A DNA stretch of 64,000 bases from Filosporella fistucella. Taxonomy: Eukaryota > Ascomycota > Leotiomycetes > Helotiales. The notes beneath the pieces were generated by a model, which saw nothing but the letters and a program-made list of their open reading frames with translations, had not been told where the DNA came from and did no database searches. The position numbers were made by a program, and so were the translations under genes. How positions within the stretch are numbered: the stretch's first letter is position 1; each line of letters opens with the position of its first letter. Below, piece after piece: positions 38,499-49,020 of this stretch. Where the stretch lies: assembly GCA_030077755.1 (NCBI GenBank), contig JAQJZZ010000015.1, positions 1,984,001 through 2,048,000 of the forward strand, in the 5' to 3' direction.

Positions 38499-39110
38499 TT
38501 ATCCCCGGCCACACTCAAACTGTGCCCAACAATAAAGCTTGAAACCAGGAATGTTCCTAGTCCATCCAGAGTTACGACACCAAGTTCCAACGCCATGATC
38601 ATATCCATATCCCTTACCAGCATACCAGAAACTAGGCGGGCGTGTCGCACTCTGGTGCAAGACAACCGAGTATGGCAATTCACTGAAGATGGGGAATTCC
38701 AAGGCAGGACCTTTATCAATTTCCACAAAGGTGTTGCCGCCGATTTGACGACATGTGCGATCCCAGATCCAGACTTCGATGCGATAAGAGTCGGGATGAA
38801 CACGGGTGGTGACGGAACAGCTGTCTGGATGCGCGGTGAAGCAAAGTTGGTCCTCGAAGAGACCACCGTTGCGGATAGATGTGAGGTCGGGATCGTCTTT
38901 GCGTTTATTTAGAGTGCTGAGACTTTGGGTGAGTCCGTCTGCTGGGGAGACGAGATATTGAGCCCATTCTGTGGAATTGAAATTGACGATGGGGAAAGAG
39001 GCTGTGTCTGCTGAGCCGGCGGTGAGCTCAGTGGCAGATGAGATAGGAGTGGAGATGACGGAGAGCAAAATGGTGAGGAGGAAGATAAAGGGTGATTTGG
39101 AGTAAGCCAT
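38499..39110 (-). CDS. secreted cysteine-containing protein, unknown
   Basis: Single-exon frame of 203 residues. Residues 1 to about 26 form a clear signal peptide with a hydrophobic core (FIFLLTILLSVIS). A dibasic KR at 69-70 could be a Kex2 cleavage site, giving a mature protein of about 130 residues. Six cysteines (90, 98, 120, 178, 194, 200) all lie after that site and would allow three disulfides. One N-glycosylation sequon (NST, 45) precedes it. The tail GFKLYCWAQFECGRG is compact. I recognise no family. Size, signal and cysteine content fit a small secreted or surface protein of the kind found in accessory fungal regions, including candidate effectors, but this is inference only. Confidence 0.72.
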   Translation of the reverse strand: MAYSKSPFIFLLTILLSVISTPISSATELTAGSADTASFPIVNFNSTEWAQYLVSPADGLTQSLSTLNKRKDDPDLTSIRNGGLFEDQLCFTAHPDSCSVTTRVHPDSYRIEVWIWDRTCRQIGGNTFVEIDKGPALEFPIFSELPYSVVLHQSATRPPSFWYAGKGYGYDHGVGTWCRNSGWTRNIPGFKLYCWAQFECGRG

Positions 39111-39847
39111 CTTGGTTGACTTTGCTTGATCAGGAAGATGGTTGCTATGACCTTAATGCTATACTTGCAGTCAGTCAAGTTATTTCAAAGTGTATCCTAA
39201 GCTAACGATGATGGAGGTGGAGAATAGAGCTGACTTTTGTCAAGAAAGAGAGAGTTATCTCTTGTGTGGGACGATGATGAGTAGGACAATGTTTGTTACT
39301 AGCAAAATGTAAACGAACTGAGGTGTCGCTTGGAGAAAGCCAATTTAGAAGATGGTTGTTCTGAGTTGTCAGAACCAGGTTGTCGGGCAGAGGGTGCTAG
39401 CTTAAATAGATACTCAGCAGAAAAAATGAAAGAATTGAGAGCCTCTCCAGATAGTCTTGGGTGAATTAGCTTGATTGAATCATTGGATAAGCTTGCAAAT
39501 GAACTTTGGAGGAAGCAATGCGGTCAAGAATTTTGAATTTGGAAGACACTAGAAATTCCAAAAGTGCGAAAATTATCACTCACGGTAGCCTCACAATCGT
39601 TTGGTTTGACACTGTCTCCCAATTTGAGACCAAAGAACACTCAGATACAACGGCTAGCTCAGTTCCACAACACAAGGAGGAAAGGCAATTCAAGAAGGCA
39701 AGTCCAAAGTCACTAGGCATTGGTCTCGAAAGATGAGCCAAACGAAGAACAACTCTCACGAACTCTTGGTCGCCCGAAAGATACCGCGATGCAAAATCTA
39801 GCACTATCGGAACACAGAAACTCAGAAAATTGAAAGCAAACGCTCAA
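39111..39847. other. intergenic between secreted protein and P450
   Basis: Contains the promoter of the secreted-protein gene and the 3' UTR of the P450 gene. Short frames are not convincing. Confidence 0.45.
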
Positions 39848-41533
39848 TTAGCATGTATACTTCCACTCAACATCCTCCCATCCCTTCCTCCTCTCAATTT
39901 TCGCGCCCATAGCAATGCCCTCTTTGTTGGGCTTTACTACACCTTCACCCAACATGGCTCTCCTCAAAGCTGGCACTTGTATCAAGCCTCCATCAGTCCC
40001 TTTAACATCAAACCCCAACACAAGAACAGCCACGGTTCCCAAAATTTCTGCAAAAGCAAAATTTCGTCCAGGACATAAATGTTTGCCACCGCCGAAAGGA
40101 AAATAAGCTTTCTTCTGCTCTCGGTCTTCGATTTTCGATTTCTGGCTCATGTCTCCCCTATCCTCAGGAGTCAAGAAACGCTTCGCATCGAAGGAAGCTG
40201 CGTCAGGACCCCAAAACTTAGTTGAGGAATGAGGAATACCGGCTGGGAGCTGAATATCACAACCTTTGCGGAGAAGGTATCCATTCTTTCCATCCGATAA
40301 TACCGTATCCGTCATTACGCGACGCGTTCCCATCTGGGAGTTTGCAAGTCGGATTGTTTCGCGGTAAGACGAGACGAGGATAGGGCAATTCGAGTCAAAT
40401 TTTGTGATGTCAATTTCGCCGACACGTTTACCATTCACGGTTTTGAGAACAACCATTGACATGAGTTCATCGCGGATAAGAGATGTGGTAGCAGGCGAGG
40501 AGGCTAAGAAGCATATTTGCCAGAAGAGAGTTGGAATTGCGTTGGCAGTAGACACATGAAGAAGAGCAAGCTCAAATCTGCCAATATCGGCGTCAGAAAT
40601 ACCATGTTTTCTGAATGTCTCTGAACGTGCTGATGTCATACGAGCGACGTCTGGTTCTAAATCGTGTTTGGCCGAGTAGTATTTGACTAGTGCGTTCTGG
40701 AGAGCTTTGCGACCTTTGTAAGCCTTTGGGACGAAAAATGACGGGAAGATCCCTAGGAGGAGACCCAGGATACCTGCTTCGAAGTCCCTGAGGTATTGTT
40801 AGTGGAGTTCGACCAAATGCGACGGGTCACACACCATAATGCGTTGATCAAACTTGGGTCCTCGATCATTGGATTGTGAGATCCGAGAAGTGCATTACAG
40901 GTTGCCACAGTCATCGTCGATCGAATCCAGAGATACAAACTATCCGTCTGAAAGGTATCAGTGATCTCATTCAGCGATACAGCAACTCGGTTCAAAGCAT
41001 CAGCGTTCATTTTGTGAAGATACTCTCCAGCCATAGCAGCATGTATAGCCTTCGAGAATTCACCGACAAAACTAAGTCTTTTCTCGTCCCCTTCGAACCG
41101 AATAGGTATCATTGTCTCATCAGAGACTCCTAGCATTCGCTGAGCGAACTCAATCACAAACGGCTCGAACGATAGATTTTTGTTACGAAATGCACTCTGG
41201 GCCAATACAGGTGAAGTGATCATATACATCTTGCCGTTGAGCATTGGAAGAGTGGCTATTGGCATTGGTGACTTTGCACTGAGGACATTAGCAGGTCACA
41301 CCAAGAAGATGGACAGGGACATACTATAGCATATCAAAGTATCCAGAGTGATGCTTGAACATTCCAATTATGTGTCCGATATATGGGATTGTAGGCTTCA
41401 GTAAGGGTGGTTCTTGTGGATCAAGTTTCACCGAGAGTCGCTGCCAACAAACGAGGAGAATCGCTGCCGTAGCAAGCAGGATAGAAGGCGTGTATCCATC
41501 TAGAAGAACACCGACTGCATCTGAAATCGCCAT
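39848..41533 (-). CDS. cytochrome P450 with CYP7/CYP8-like I-helix
   Basis: Haem-thiolate monooxygenase, probably anchored in the ER membrane. Minus-strand exons are 41533-41325, 41278-40835 and 40787-39848; the 46- and 47-nt introns keep frame and give 530 residues, a normal P450 length. An N-terminal hydrophobic anchor (SILLATAAILLVCW) precedes the proline-rich hinge. The K-helix ExxR is ETIR (361-364), and the haem loop is FPFGGGKHLCPGR with the ligand C456. The I-helix reads STANAIPTLFW (297-307): the usual acid-Thr pair is replaced by an Ala-Asn pattern, as in animal CYP7A/CYP8 enzymes that act on sterols or peroxides. Substrate is unknown. It lies in the accessory stretch that also holds a BVMO and an MFS transporter. 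Confidence 0.92.
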
Positions 41534-43370
41534 AACTGTCGATTTGTTCCTTTTAAAGATGGCTAGATATTGAAATGACAGGGTACAATATGGATAGATC
41601 GACTTTAAATGCCCACGAAGATGTCAAGCAATACACTTAATAATATACCTGACGATAAAAAGAGCTTTCAAGGCTGCTGGAAATAAATGGTAAATCGAAG
41701 ATGAGGTTGTAATATGAAAGTTAGGATGACACTAGCAATACACTTGACAGCACCTAGTGCTGACGGCAGCACAGCAAGCGGCAAGGGTTCGAACCGGGAA
41801 TGCTGAAACTTGAATCAAATATTGAGTTGATATATTCTGCCTGCAGTCATGATTCAAGCTTATTCGTGCTGTCGGATAGTTTGCCCACATATCCACTGCA
41901 GCCTTATCTCGTATATCGACGCCACTGGAGCAAGTGGATGCGATGGGATTGGGGTCTCATGTCCAGGGATCTAAGGTTCGGAGTTAGGCTTGCTTGGCGA
42001 AATGACACCAGCAAACACGCTCTGGTTTCGTGTCACCCTGCCCCACCATACGGTACGATCTCCTTTTCAATATTTAAATATTCACTTGATGCTGTTACCA
42101 CGCAACGAGGCTCAATCGATGTCAATAACGATGTTTCAACATCATTCTGCGAATGAAATGCAGCGAACAGGCTCACAGGATTGATCTGACATATCATTTG
42201 CTGCACGACAATATTCCCTATATATCTTGGTACTCCCCCTTCAACTCGATCAGTGGCAGTGGAAGACTGATCCGAAAGCAGAAGCATTACTGCTTACACA
42301 TCTTCAACTAAAAATTGGGAGCGGCAGCCTGGAGGCCCACGGACATCTTCCAGATCAAGAGAGCATAATCCAATCGAACAGCATTATGGCTACGACGACT
42401 CGAGACTAAGGTCTTGCAGACTTTGACTGGACAAGGAAGACTTCAATATCTTAACAACACTACCAGGCTTGATTGTGTCTGCGAGATTTGACGTCCTCGA
42501 ATTCTGTACGGCAAGGGGAAACTTTAGGCTGCCTCATTGTGCCCGCCAGGCAATGGCAGAATAACGTGGACAAAGACACATCTCGCAGACAATTGGTGGC
42601 CCAATAATGTCTCCGTACTCAACTGTTATGGATGTATTTTATGGTAACAGATTTTTGAGCGGCAGCTGTTGAGAACAAGGACATTGCTCAGATGCTCGGC
42701 CTCTGCCTGTCCTGGGGGACCTTGAATTTGTGCCGATATATATACACATGTATATTGAGTTTATTGGCAAGTGTCGTCGTTTCAACTACCTGTCTTAGCT
42801 CAAGGATTGTCTATTGCACGATTTGCACTTTGCAAAGATATTTTGCTTGATGATATAACAGAGGGGTACTCTGATGCCGCGTTGTTTGATAAAAGCTCCT
42901 CGAGCTGAATGGGTGTGGGAGAAACTTTTGCTTTCTCTTAGTCCTACCCTGAAGCACTGTTTCGCGAACAATATTTCTGTGAGTGTGGGAACATCTATCT
43001 TTTAGTTCTGTATTATCTTTTCGAAGAAACTTTAAGTTCTTTCCTGCATCTTCTTCAAGCCAATGTTTGTGTTTCCTCTGAATATGCCATTTGTCGCCTC
43101 CAGATGTGTTCTTCGACATCACTTCATACTGCGAATGAATGGCTTTGTTCAGTGCCTTTTTGCGTCAATATTTTATTTATTATATCCCTGCAAACATCAA
43201 TCAAGTCTTTATTGATGAGATTTTGGCCGTGTGTTCATCCAAAGCTTCCTTTGTCTATGCATGAAATTCTAGATTTGCCTTGTTTCCTGTACTTGCAGTA
43301 CTTGAAAAATTCCACTCCATACTTTTGATACCAATTGCACGGAAATCTACTCCAAGTGAGAATTTTCGCC
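41534..43370. other. intergenic, no supported gene
   Basis: AT-rich DNA between the divergent P450 and the 2EXR-like gene. A GGTTCGAACC palindrome at about 41787 resembles a tRNA box B, but no tRNA fold surrounds it. No other feature was seen. Confidence 0.45.
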
Positions 43371-44918
43371 ATGGGAATGCCAATCACCTTTGACATTCAA
43401 AGACTGCCTGCAGAGGCCCAAAATAAAATCTGGGATACAGCAATACGTGCCACAGTAGAATTTCAGAGGCAATATATTGCCATTAGAGTCCGAGCAGCGC
43501 CATTTGTCGATAGCACAGGCAAATTTGCCCTGCGCTTCAGTACATTGTGTCCCCAAAGGCAGACGGCGCTTCACAATTTACGATCTACCAACCAAGGAGC
43601 ACGACGTCGAGTTGATCTTCTGTTCCCGAATTCTATACAGTTGAATTCCAGACGCCCACCTATACTTTTTCGAGCGGAATTTGATCGCATATCCATTGCT
43701 CCACAGGGTTTGTTCAATCTTTATGTATATATGACTCCAGCGTCGACAATCCACCCCAGACCTAAGGGCAGGAATTTTGGCCCTGAGATAGCAGCTCGTG
43801 GAATGAAAGGATTTGAACAAATCCGACGTCTGTATCTGTCCACAAAAGCAGTAGAGACCCAAGAAGCTCAAATAGCAATGACGAATGCACTCTTTACAGG
43901 TTTAACATCAGTTATACGTGTGCCTGCAATAGCAGATATGCAGAGCCTGACCACTGCATACGAGACTCGATTGAGAGACTGGCAAGTGTCTGCGGGACAA
44001 ACTGGCACAACGATTGTAGAGAAGGTTGATGAGTTGATAAATGACTGGCGGCTATTTTTTGGTCTGCAAAGACGTCCATCTGGATTCCCACTGTTTGGTT
44101 CATTACCCGATGCACTCCAAGAGAAGATTCTGGGTTATGCTGCTGGATTTGATGGTTTTCCAGGAGGGGGCAATCGACCCAATGGTATCCCAGGGACCAG
44201 TATTGAATTACGAATTACGATGGAGCCTTATGTTGAGCGGAATGCGCAAGGTGAGCTACGTTTTGAGTACCAATTCGATATGTTTCAACCTGGTCATAGG
44301 CAAGCAATAGAGGACGTGCGACCTTTGACGGCTGTTAGTAAACGCGTTCGTGATTACTTCCTTAGAAGATTTCCAGAACATCTGGTATATGGTCTTCGTC
44401 TGAGGGGCCAAGCTGTACTCGTAAGGAGGGTGATCTTTTTGGATGTGTTGAGAGATAGGCTATGGATGTCATTGGACTCATTGTATGCTCTCGCGAAGTA
44501 TCTGAAAGAGAGAGGCCAGCGAGATGAAGGACACTTGGAACTGGGTGGCCTTCGAGACGGGAGAAATAATGCACTCGAAATTTGTTACGACGCTCGCTCA
44601 ATTGGGCCGAATAGTCTCAAGTATATTACGGCGGCTATCACTCTAGAAATTCCCATGGCTAATGCAACTTTTCTTTGGCGACGTAGTCGTCGAGATGAAC
44701 TGCCACGGCATAATCAGCTAAACATTTTTATGAGACCGTTTGACGTACGGGAAGTGCCGCCTGATGACTTAGAACTCATCAATGGACGTGATCCACGCGT
44801 ACACGAAATCCGACAACGTATCCTCATCGCGCTACAAAAGGAGGGCGATCTTTCTGATCAAGATTTTGCTACGGAGTTCGCAGAAGAGTGGTTGAATCGC
44901 TCAAGGGGATATCGATAG
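43371..44918 (+). CDS. protein with two 2EXR/F-box-like segments
   Basis: Frame of 515 residues from the ATG at 43371; an earlier start in this frame would not be an ATG. It begins with a segment like the fungal 2EXR/F-box-like domain (ITFDIQRLPAEAQNKIWDTA). A second copy of the pattern starts about halfway (GFPLFGSLPDALQEKILGYA), so the protein seems to be two related halves of about 250 residues, each with the LP..x..kI core followed by beta-rich sequence. The function of 2EXR-type proteins is largely unknown. The frame closes at TAG, but the next bases in the +1 frame look like a continuation (see the following entry), so the true protein may be longer. Lineage-specific families of this kind are common in accessory regions. 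Confidence 0.7.
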   Translation: MGMPITFDIQRLPAEAQNKIWDTAIRATVEFQRQYIAIRVRAAPFVDSTGKFALRFSTLCPQRQTALHNLRSTNQGARRRVDLLFPNSIQLNSRRPPILFRAEFDRISIAPQGLFNLYVYMTPASTIHPRPKGRNFGPEIAARGMKGFEQIRRLYLSTKAVETQEAQIAMTNALFTGLTSVIRVPAIADMQSLTTAYETRLRDWQVSAGQTGTTIVEKVDELINDWRLFFGLQRRPSGFPLFGSLPDALQEKILGYAAGFDGFPGGGNRPNGIPGTSIELRITMEPYVERNAQGELRFEYQFDMFQPGHRQAIEDVRPLTAVSKRVRDYFLRRFPEHLVYGLRLRGQAVLVRRVIFLDVLRDRLWMSLDSLYALAKYLKERGQRDEGHLELGGLRDGRNNALEICYDARSIGPNSLKYITAAITLEIPMANATFLWRRSRRDELPRHNQLNIFMRPFDVREVPPDDLELINGRDPRVHEIRQRILIALQKEGDLSDQDFATEFAEEWLNRSRGYR

Positions 44919-45761
44919 ATTTTTCGACCTGACTGAAGATGATTTGGAACTGCCTGACTCACCTTCACCTTCACCTTCACCTCCCAGCTCACCCTCTCAG
45001 CCCCTTCTAACACTCCTTCCACACCTCCGGCCTCAAATGGATCTCCAGCACCTGGTGACGCCCAGTCACCTCTCGGCTCGCCATCTCAACCAAACCCTGA
45101 CAGTCCGGCCTCTAACCATTCGTCGTGGGTGATTGTGACACCTGAAAGTCCAAGCGGCCACTCCCCATCTAGCACAGATCCTTGGGCTTCAGGTGCGGAT
45201 ACTCTTTCTGGTGCCTCGCCGAGTACTTCGAATGGCTCTGGCTCATCTGGGTTTTATGATGCTTCCCGTACTCAGGGCAATGGGGCATCATCAAGTCCTC
45301 CAGCAGGCGCTGGCTCACCAGGCTCAGCTACGAATATACCACCGTCAGCCTCACCAAGTCCTCCAGTAGGGTCTAGATCACTAGGCTCATATGTTAATAC
45401 ACCACCTGCAGCATCACTAAGTCCCCCTCCAGGCTCTGGCACGTCCGGAACTCAAGACACTCCAACTAGTAGTGAGAGCCCAGATGTATATACATCATCT
45501 AGTTACAAGCCAAGTTCTTCAAGCGGTTCTGGCTCATCGGGAGTGCCTAGGAGCTCACGTCCTCGGGGCAGTGATGGGTCAAGTTCGAACACATCATCTG
45601 GTCCTTCGACTAGTACCTCAGGCGACTCTGGCTCATCAAGCAATCGAGGCGACTCTTCTGAGGGGGGCAATAATGGACAGCCAGCCGCTGGCCGGGCGGT
45701 TGGCTCTGGTCCACTGAGTGGAGAGGAGCTTCTGGATTATTCGGAGTCTGACCTTTTCTGA
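44919..45761 (+). pseudogene. frameshifted S/P/G-rich tail of the 2EXR-like gene
   Basis: Directly after the TAG the +1 frame reads an acidic then SPSPSP-rich stretch (DRFFDLTEDDLELPD...). Near 45001 the good frame returns to that of the upstream gene and runs as a Ser/Pro/Gly-rich tail to a stop at 45761, ending EELLDYSESDLF. One extra base in the G run at 44905-44908 and one missing base in the C run at 45001-45004 would make one frame of about 797 residues. I tested introns: no GT-AG pair keeps frame. It is either a sequencing error in two homopolymers or a recent double mutation. Composition suggests a disordered tail. Confidence 0.5.
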
Positions 45762-45861
45762 AATGCAGAGACATGTCTATTGATGGCAAGTCGGTAGTTC
45801 GCGTATGATAGTAGAGCTATAATTGTATGGTTAATAATTCTAGATGTAGCCATGTAGAAAA

Positions 45862-46155
45862 TCAGGGGGGGGTTTGGATTGCGTAGACCCGACATATAAT
45901 ATTTTTGGACTCCTGAAAATATCCTGAACGCCTTTTTTGGACAAACTGTTTATTGACTAGGCTACCGATAGAAGATTGGCGTGTGAAAGATACAACGACC
46001 TGCGTAGATGTGCTGGTAAGTAAATACTTCTTACATTTTGAAGCTGGGAGCAGAGTTTCACTTCAGAACATATAATTGAGGTGTGAGGCGAGCAAACCAG
46101 CTGCCACAGTCTGGCCGGTGTTGCCAGTCGCACCTATGACGCCGACAGTGGCCAT
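45862..46155 (-). pseudogene. NmrA-like / isoflavone-reductase-like gene stub
   Basis: From ATG at 46155 the minus strand reads MATVGVIGATGNTGQTVAAG and then LLAS, the Rossmann N-terminus of NmrA-like NAD(P)-binding proteins with the GATGNTG dinucleotide motif. It stops after 30 residues at 46063. A further open piece (about 45999-45862) reads VVVSFTRQSSIGSLVNK, which resembles the next strand of the family (VTALVRPSS-like). The remaining 250 or so residues are absent. It is therefore a truncated relic. Confidence 0.6.
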
Positions 46156-46503
46156 AATTGCCGTTAATACGGACTGAGTTCAAGCAATGGAGACTTTTCA
46201 ACCATGATATGGGTGTTTATAAAATTTGGATCGTGGTCAGCGGGACGGAAAGCATCTTTAGTCGCATTATTGTACAATTGATTGGGTCCTCCCTAGTCGG
46301 CTCCACATATGAGAGGATGATTCATGATGGCTCATCGGGCATCACAAACCATCGAAAGAACCACCACCTGTTCCTAAGAGGTTGCTCGTCACAGTCCGAC
46401 TCGGTGATTTCGCTTCAAAAGTATTGATATCGAGTTATTATTTTGTATCACACATATTTTTACACAGAATACAAAAACCCACTTTCATTTTCAATTGCAG
46501 TAC
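46156..46503. other. intergenic, nothing recognised
   Basis: Short AT-rich gap before the stop codon of the GT69 gene; includes its 3' UTR. Confidence 0.45.
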
Positions 46504-47889
46504 CTATACACCCTGATCCCAAGGAAGCCACTCCTGTCTATCATAAGAAGGTATACACTTCACCTTCTCCGGTGGTTTCTCCCCCCACACAATCTTATCA
46601 TCTCCACTTTCATCCACCAAACCCGCTACATAACCCTTCAAACCCTTGATCTGCCTCCCATGTTCATCATCATAACACAAATTCACTGCCGGCACTACCG
46701 CAATCCTTCCATATCCTTGAGTCCATAGATCCGTACAAAACATCGTCGGTTCTCCTCCGGGACACTCTCCTTTTCTTGGGCTGCGAAACCGTATTTTCTC
46801 AAGGACTTCGGCTCGGAAAGCTACAGCGCCATTCCAGCATGAGAACACTTGGAATGGCTTATGTGAGTTTAAGCGCTGTCTTGTAGCATCATCGTTCCAA
46901 AATAAGTTCCAAGCAGAATTCCAGTTCCCATCTGGAGGAATCTCGAAGAATGAGTCGCCAGTCATGCCTCGAGCAATCCAGATGTCATAGAATGTTGGGT
47001 CCTGCCCGACGTATGTCCAGTCCATGGCGCAGGTCATATCAGCCTCTTGGTGGACGAGCTGATGTACGAGTTCTAGGATATCATCGGGACAGATGGCGAC
47101 GTCGTTCAGGAAGATAACTGTCTGGTCATAGGGAGTAGCAGTTTGAAGGAGAGGTTCTAAAGCAAGATTCCTGAGCTGGGCGAGTTTAGCGACGCGATTT
47201 CCTTCTCGACTATTGATGTCGCTCGAAGTCATCCAGTATGTGAGGTCCTTTGGGAGAGATTTCCGCAGCAGATGAAGGATCTCGTATGTACCATCGTCTG
47301 AGCCACCTTCGACGATTGTTAAGGTACATTTTGCAGGTCCCAGGAACTGTATCACCTCGACGATGGATCCTATCAATCGAGGCAATAGCACTAAATTTTG
47401 GTGAAGGTTGAGAGCAAAATAATATTGTTTTCCCGACGTAGACCCAGCTTTTCGGAGTTCGTTCAGGTATTGGTAACGATTGCCATCCATTCTAGGGCAC
47501 TCCAATCGGGGCAACAAAGTGTCTTCCGGGTTCATGATCTCTTTGATAAATGGAGGGGCAAGAGCCATAAGTGTATCGTTGCCATCTTTACCTGCGTAAT
47601 TGTTAGTGATTATACTCTCGATGCTACAAGAGAGGCACTTGCCTGGGATGGGAAAAGAGGATAGAGTCTTGGGACTATGCTCAATTCCACCGTCATGACG
47701 ATTTTCTGGCAGTTGTCCAGCGTTCCAGTTATGGAATGATCCATCATCGCGTGCAAGTAGCTTCAATACTTGCAGGAGAAACAACGCCGCCAGAACCAAC
47801 ACCGTAAGTTGCAATCCCCGAGATGCGGTCGTTCGCGATCTGTGTACCGATTTGATCATATCGAACTGGAGCAGTTTACATACTGGCAT
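46504..47889 (-). CDS. CAP59/CMT1-type glycosyltransferase (GT69)
   Basis: Type II membrane protein of the CAP59 mannosyltransferase family (GT69; known members include cryptococcal Cmt1, an alpha-1,3-mannosyltransferase), expected in the Golgi or ER lumen. A single signal-anchor helix lies at about 26-46 (LQLTVLVLAALFLLQVLKLL). The catalytic part has YFALNLHQN, IVEGGSDDGTYEIL, FLNDVAICPDDILEL and CAMDWTY, then the conserved SCWNGAVAF and ECPGGEPTMFCTDLW blocks. Read straight it has 461 residues. A 51-nt segment at 47592-47642 has AG|GCAAGT, CACTAAC and CGCAG signals and no stop, so it is very likely a GC-AG intron; the protein would then be 444 residues. The acceptor sugar and whether it serves wall or glycolipid synthesis are unknown. 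Confidence 0.9.
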   Translation of the reverse strand: MPVCKLLQFDMIKSVHRSRTTASRGLQLTVLVLAALFLLQVLKLLARDDGSFHNWNAGQLPENRHDGGIEHSPKTLSSFPIPGKCLSCSIESIITNNYAGKDGNDTLMALAPPFIKEIMNPEDTLLPRLECPRMDGNRYQYLNELRKAGSTSGKQYYFALNLHQNLVLLPRLIGSIVEVIQFLGPAKCTLTIVEGGSDDGTYEILHLLRKSLPKDLTYWMTSSDINSREGNRVAKLAQLRNLALEPLLQTATPYDQTVIFLNDVAICPDDILELVHQLVHQEADMTCAMDWTYVGQDPTFYDIWIARGMTGDSFFEIPPDGNWNSAWNLFWNDDATRQRLNSHKPFQVFSCWNGAVAFRAEVLEKIRFRSPRKGECPGGEPTMFCTDLWTQGYGRIAVVPAVNLCYDDEHGRQIKGLKGYVAGLVDESGDDKIVWGEKPPEKVKCIPSYDRQEWLPWDQGV

Positions 47890-49020
47890 CCATCATCGAC
47901 ACCACATTCTGTGACGTACTTTTAAGGCACGAACACAATTGCAGCAAGAGTACAAGTGCCGTAGGAGTAACGAGGAAAAAGACTATCAAAACGGAATATA
48001 AGGACAGTTGAAGTCAAGAGCATCGAGAAAGGAGACATTCGAAACGGAATATAAGGACAGTTGAAGTCAAGAGCATCGAGAAAGGAGACATTCGAAACGG
48101 AAGATAAGGACAATAAGACATTTCAAGCTGCGCCTTGGGCGCCGTTGGTAACATGCTATGTGTGTATAAAAATATATATCACCAGGGTTCTTAGGGTATG
48201 GGTGCTGTTGGTTTCCATTTATCCAACGAATGAATGAGAGAGTTGAGATAGACGCTGTGATAGCAACCCTCACAGAACGAACATCCCACTTTGCAATCTT
48301 ATTCCAACCGGATAGAGGCAGCTCGGCAGCGATGAAGCGCGGATACATGCATGGATCGTGAAGATACTCACTCGGATCCATTTTCATCGTGTTTCATCAC
48401 GGTGTTGGTGGCTTTCATTCGTTGAGTTGGAGGTTGCATGCTGCAGTACCGACGGTACGGTCCGCAAGGGTCGGCACGGGGCGCTAAAGCTCCTTACAGT
48501 ATACCCAATACACCTTCTCGTTCTTTACTGCGAAATTATTTCTCATCTTTCTTACATTTATCTAAATCATCTGATAATTCCATGTCCTTCTAGTCTAGTA
48601 CTGCAGTACTTACACGTGACTTAATCTTCACATTACATCGGAGGTAACGTTCATTTTTGCGAGCCCATCGATGGCCTGCAATTTGCCTCGCGCTGGAATC
48701 AGCACAATATTCTGCAACCGAGGACATCCGTGACGCATCTGATCAATGCGGTCAAGGACCCAAGGATCTTCCGCGATAAATTTCGATACTTCTCTCAAAT
48801 GATCAATGTTTCTCAATGAGATTTATACGAGTCCCCTAGCCTTCTTTCAAGGGATTGTACTCTGCTCAAAGTTCGCCCTATGCAGCTATATGCAGGGATA
48901 ATCATCCCCTCGTGTTCGTTCATCCAATGAATTCTGACACCAAAGATCTAAAACAAGAGCTATTACTGTCATTGGGTCTGATCATATCTCAAACTCTATT
49001 TTTTCTGTTCTACCTCTTTG
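47890..49020. other. intergenic with GT69 promoter
   Basis: Holds the promoter of the GT69 gene (including the 53-bp tandem repeat listed separately) and the 3' UTR of the BVMO gene. Frames between 48067 and 48990 are short and unconvincing. Confidence 0.45.
47989..48117. repeat. 53-bp tandem repeat, 2.4 copies
   Basis: Copies at 47989-48041 and 48042-48094 are identical; a third partial copy at 48095-48117 has one change before it diverges. Each begins AAACGGAATATAAGGACAG. It lies about 100 bp upstream of the GT69 start codon, within its likely promoter or leader. Confidence 0.9.

Noticed and set aside
41740..41800. GGTTCGAACC match to a tRNA box B
   Set aside because: The motif is palindromic, and on neither strand do the flanks form T, D or acceptor stems.
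44889..45000. Intron joining the 2EXR-like gene to its S/P/G-rich tail
   Set aside because: GT donors before the TAG are in phase 2, while the plausible CAG acceptors need phase 0 or 1, so no combination keeps frame.
46000..46034. Intron inside the NmrA-like stub
   Set aside because: The GTAAGA...CGCAG pair would make a 35-nt intron, shorter than any other in the window, and the frame before it already contains a stop.
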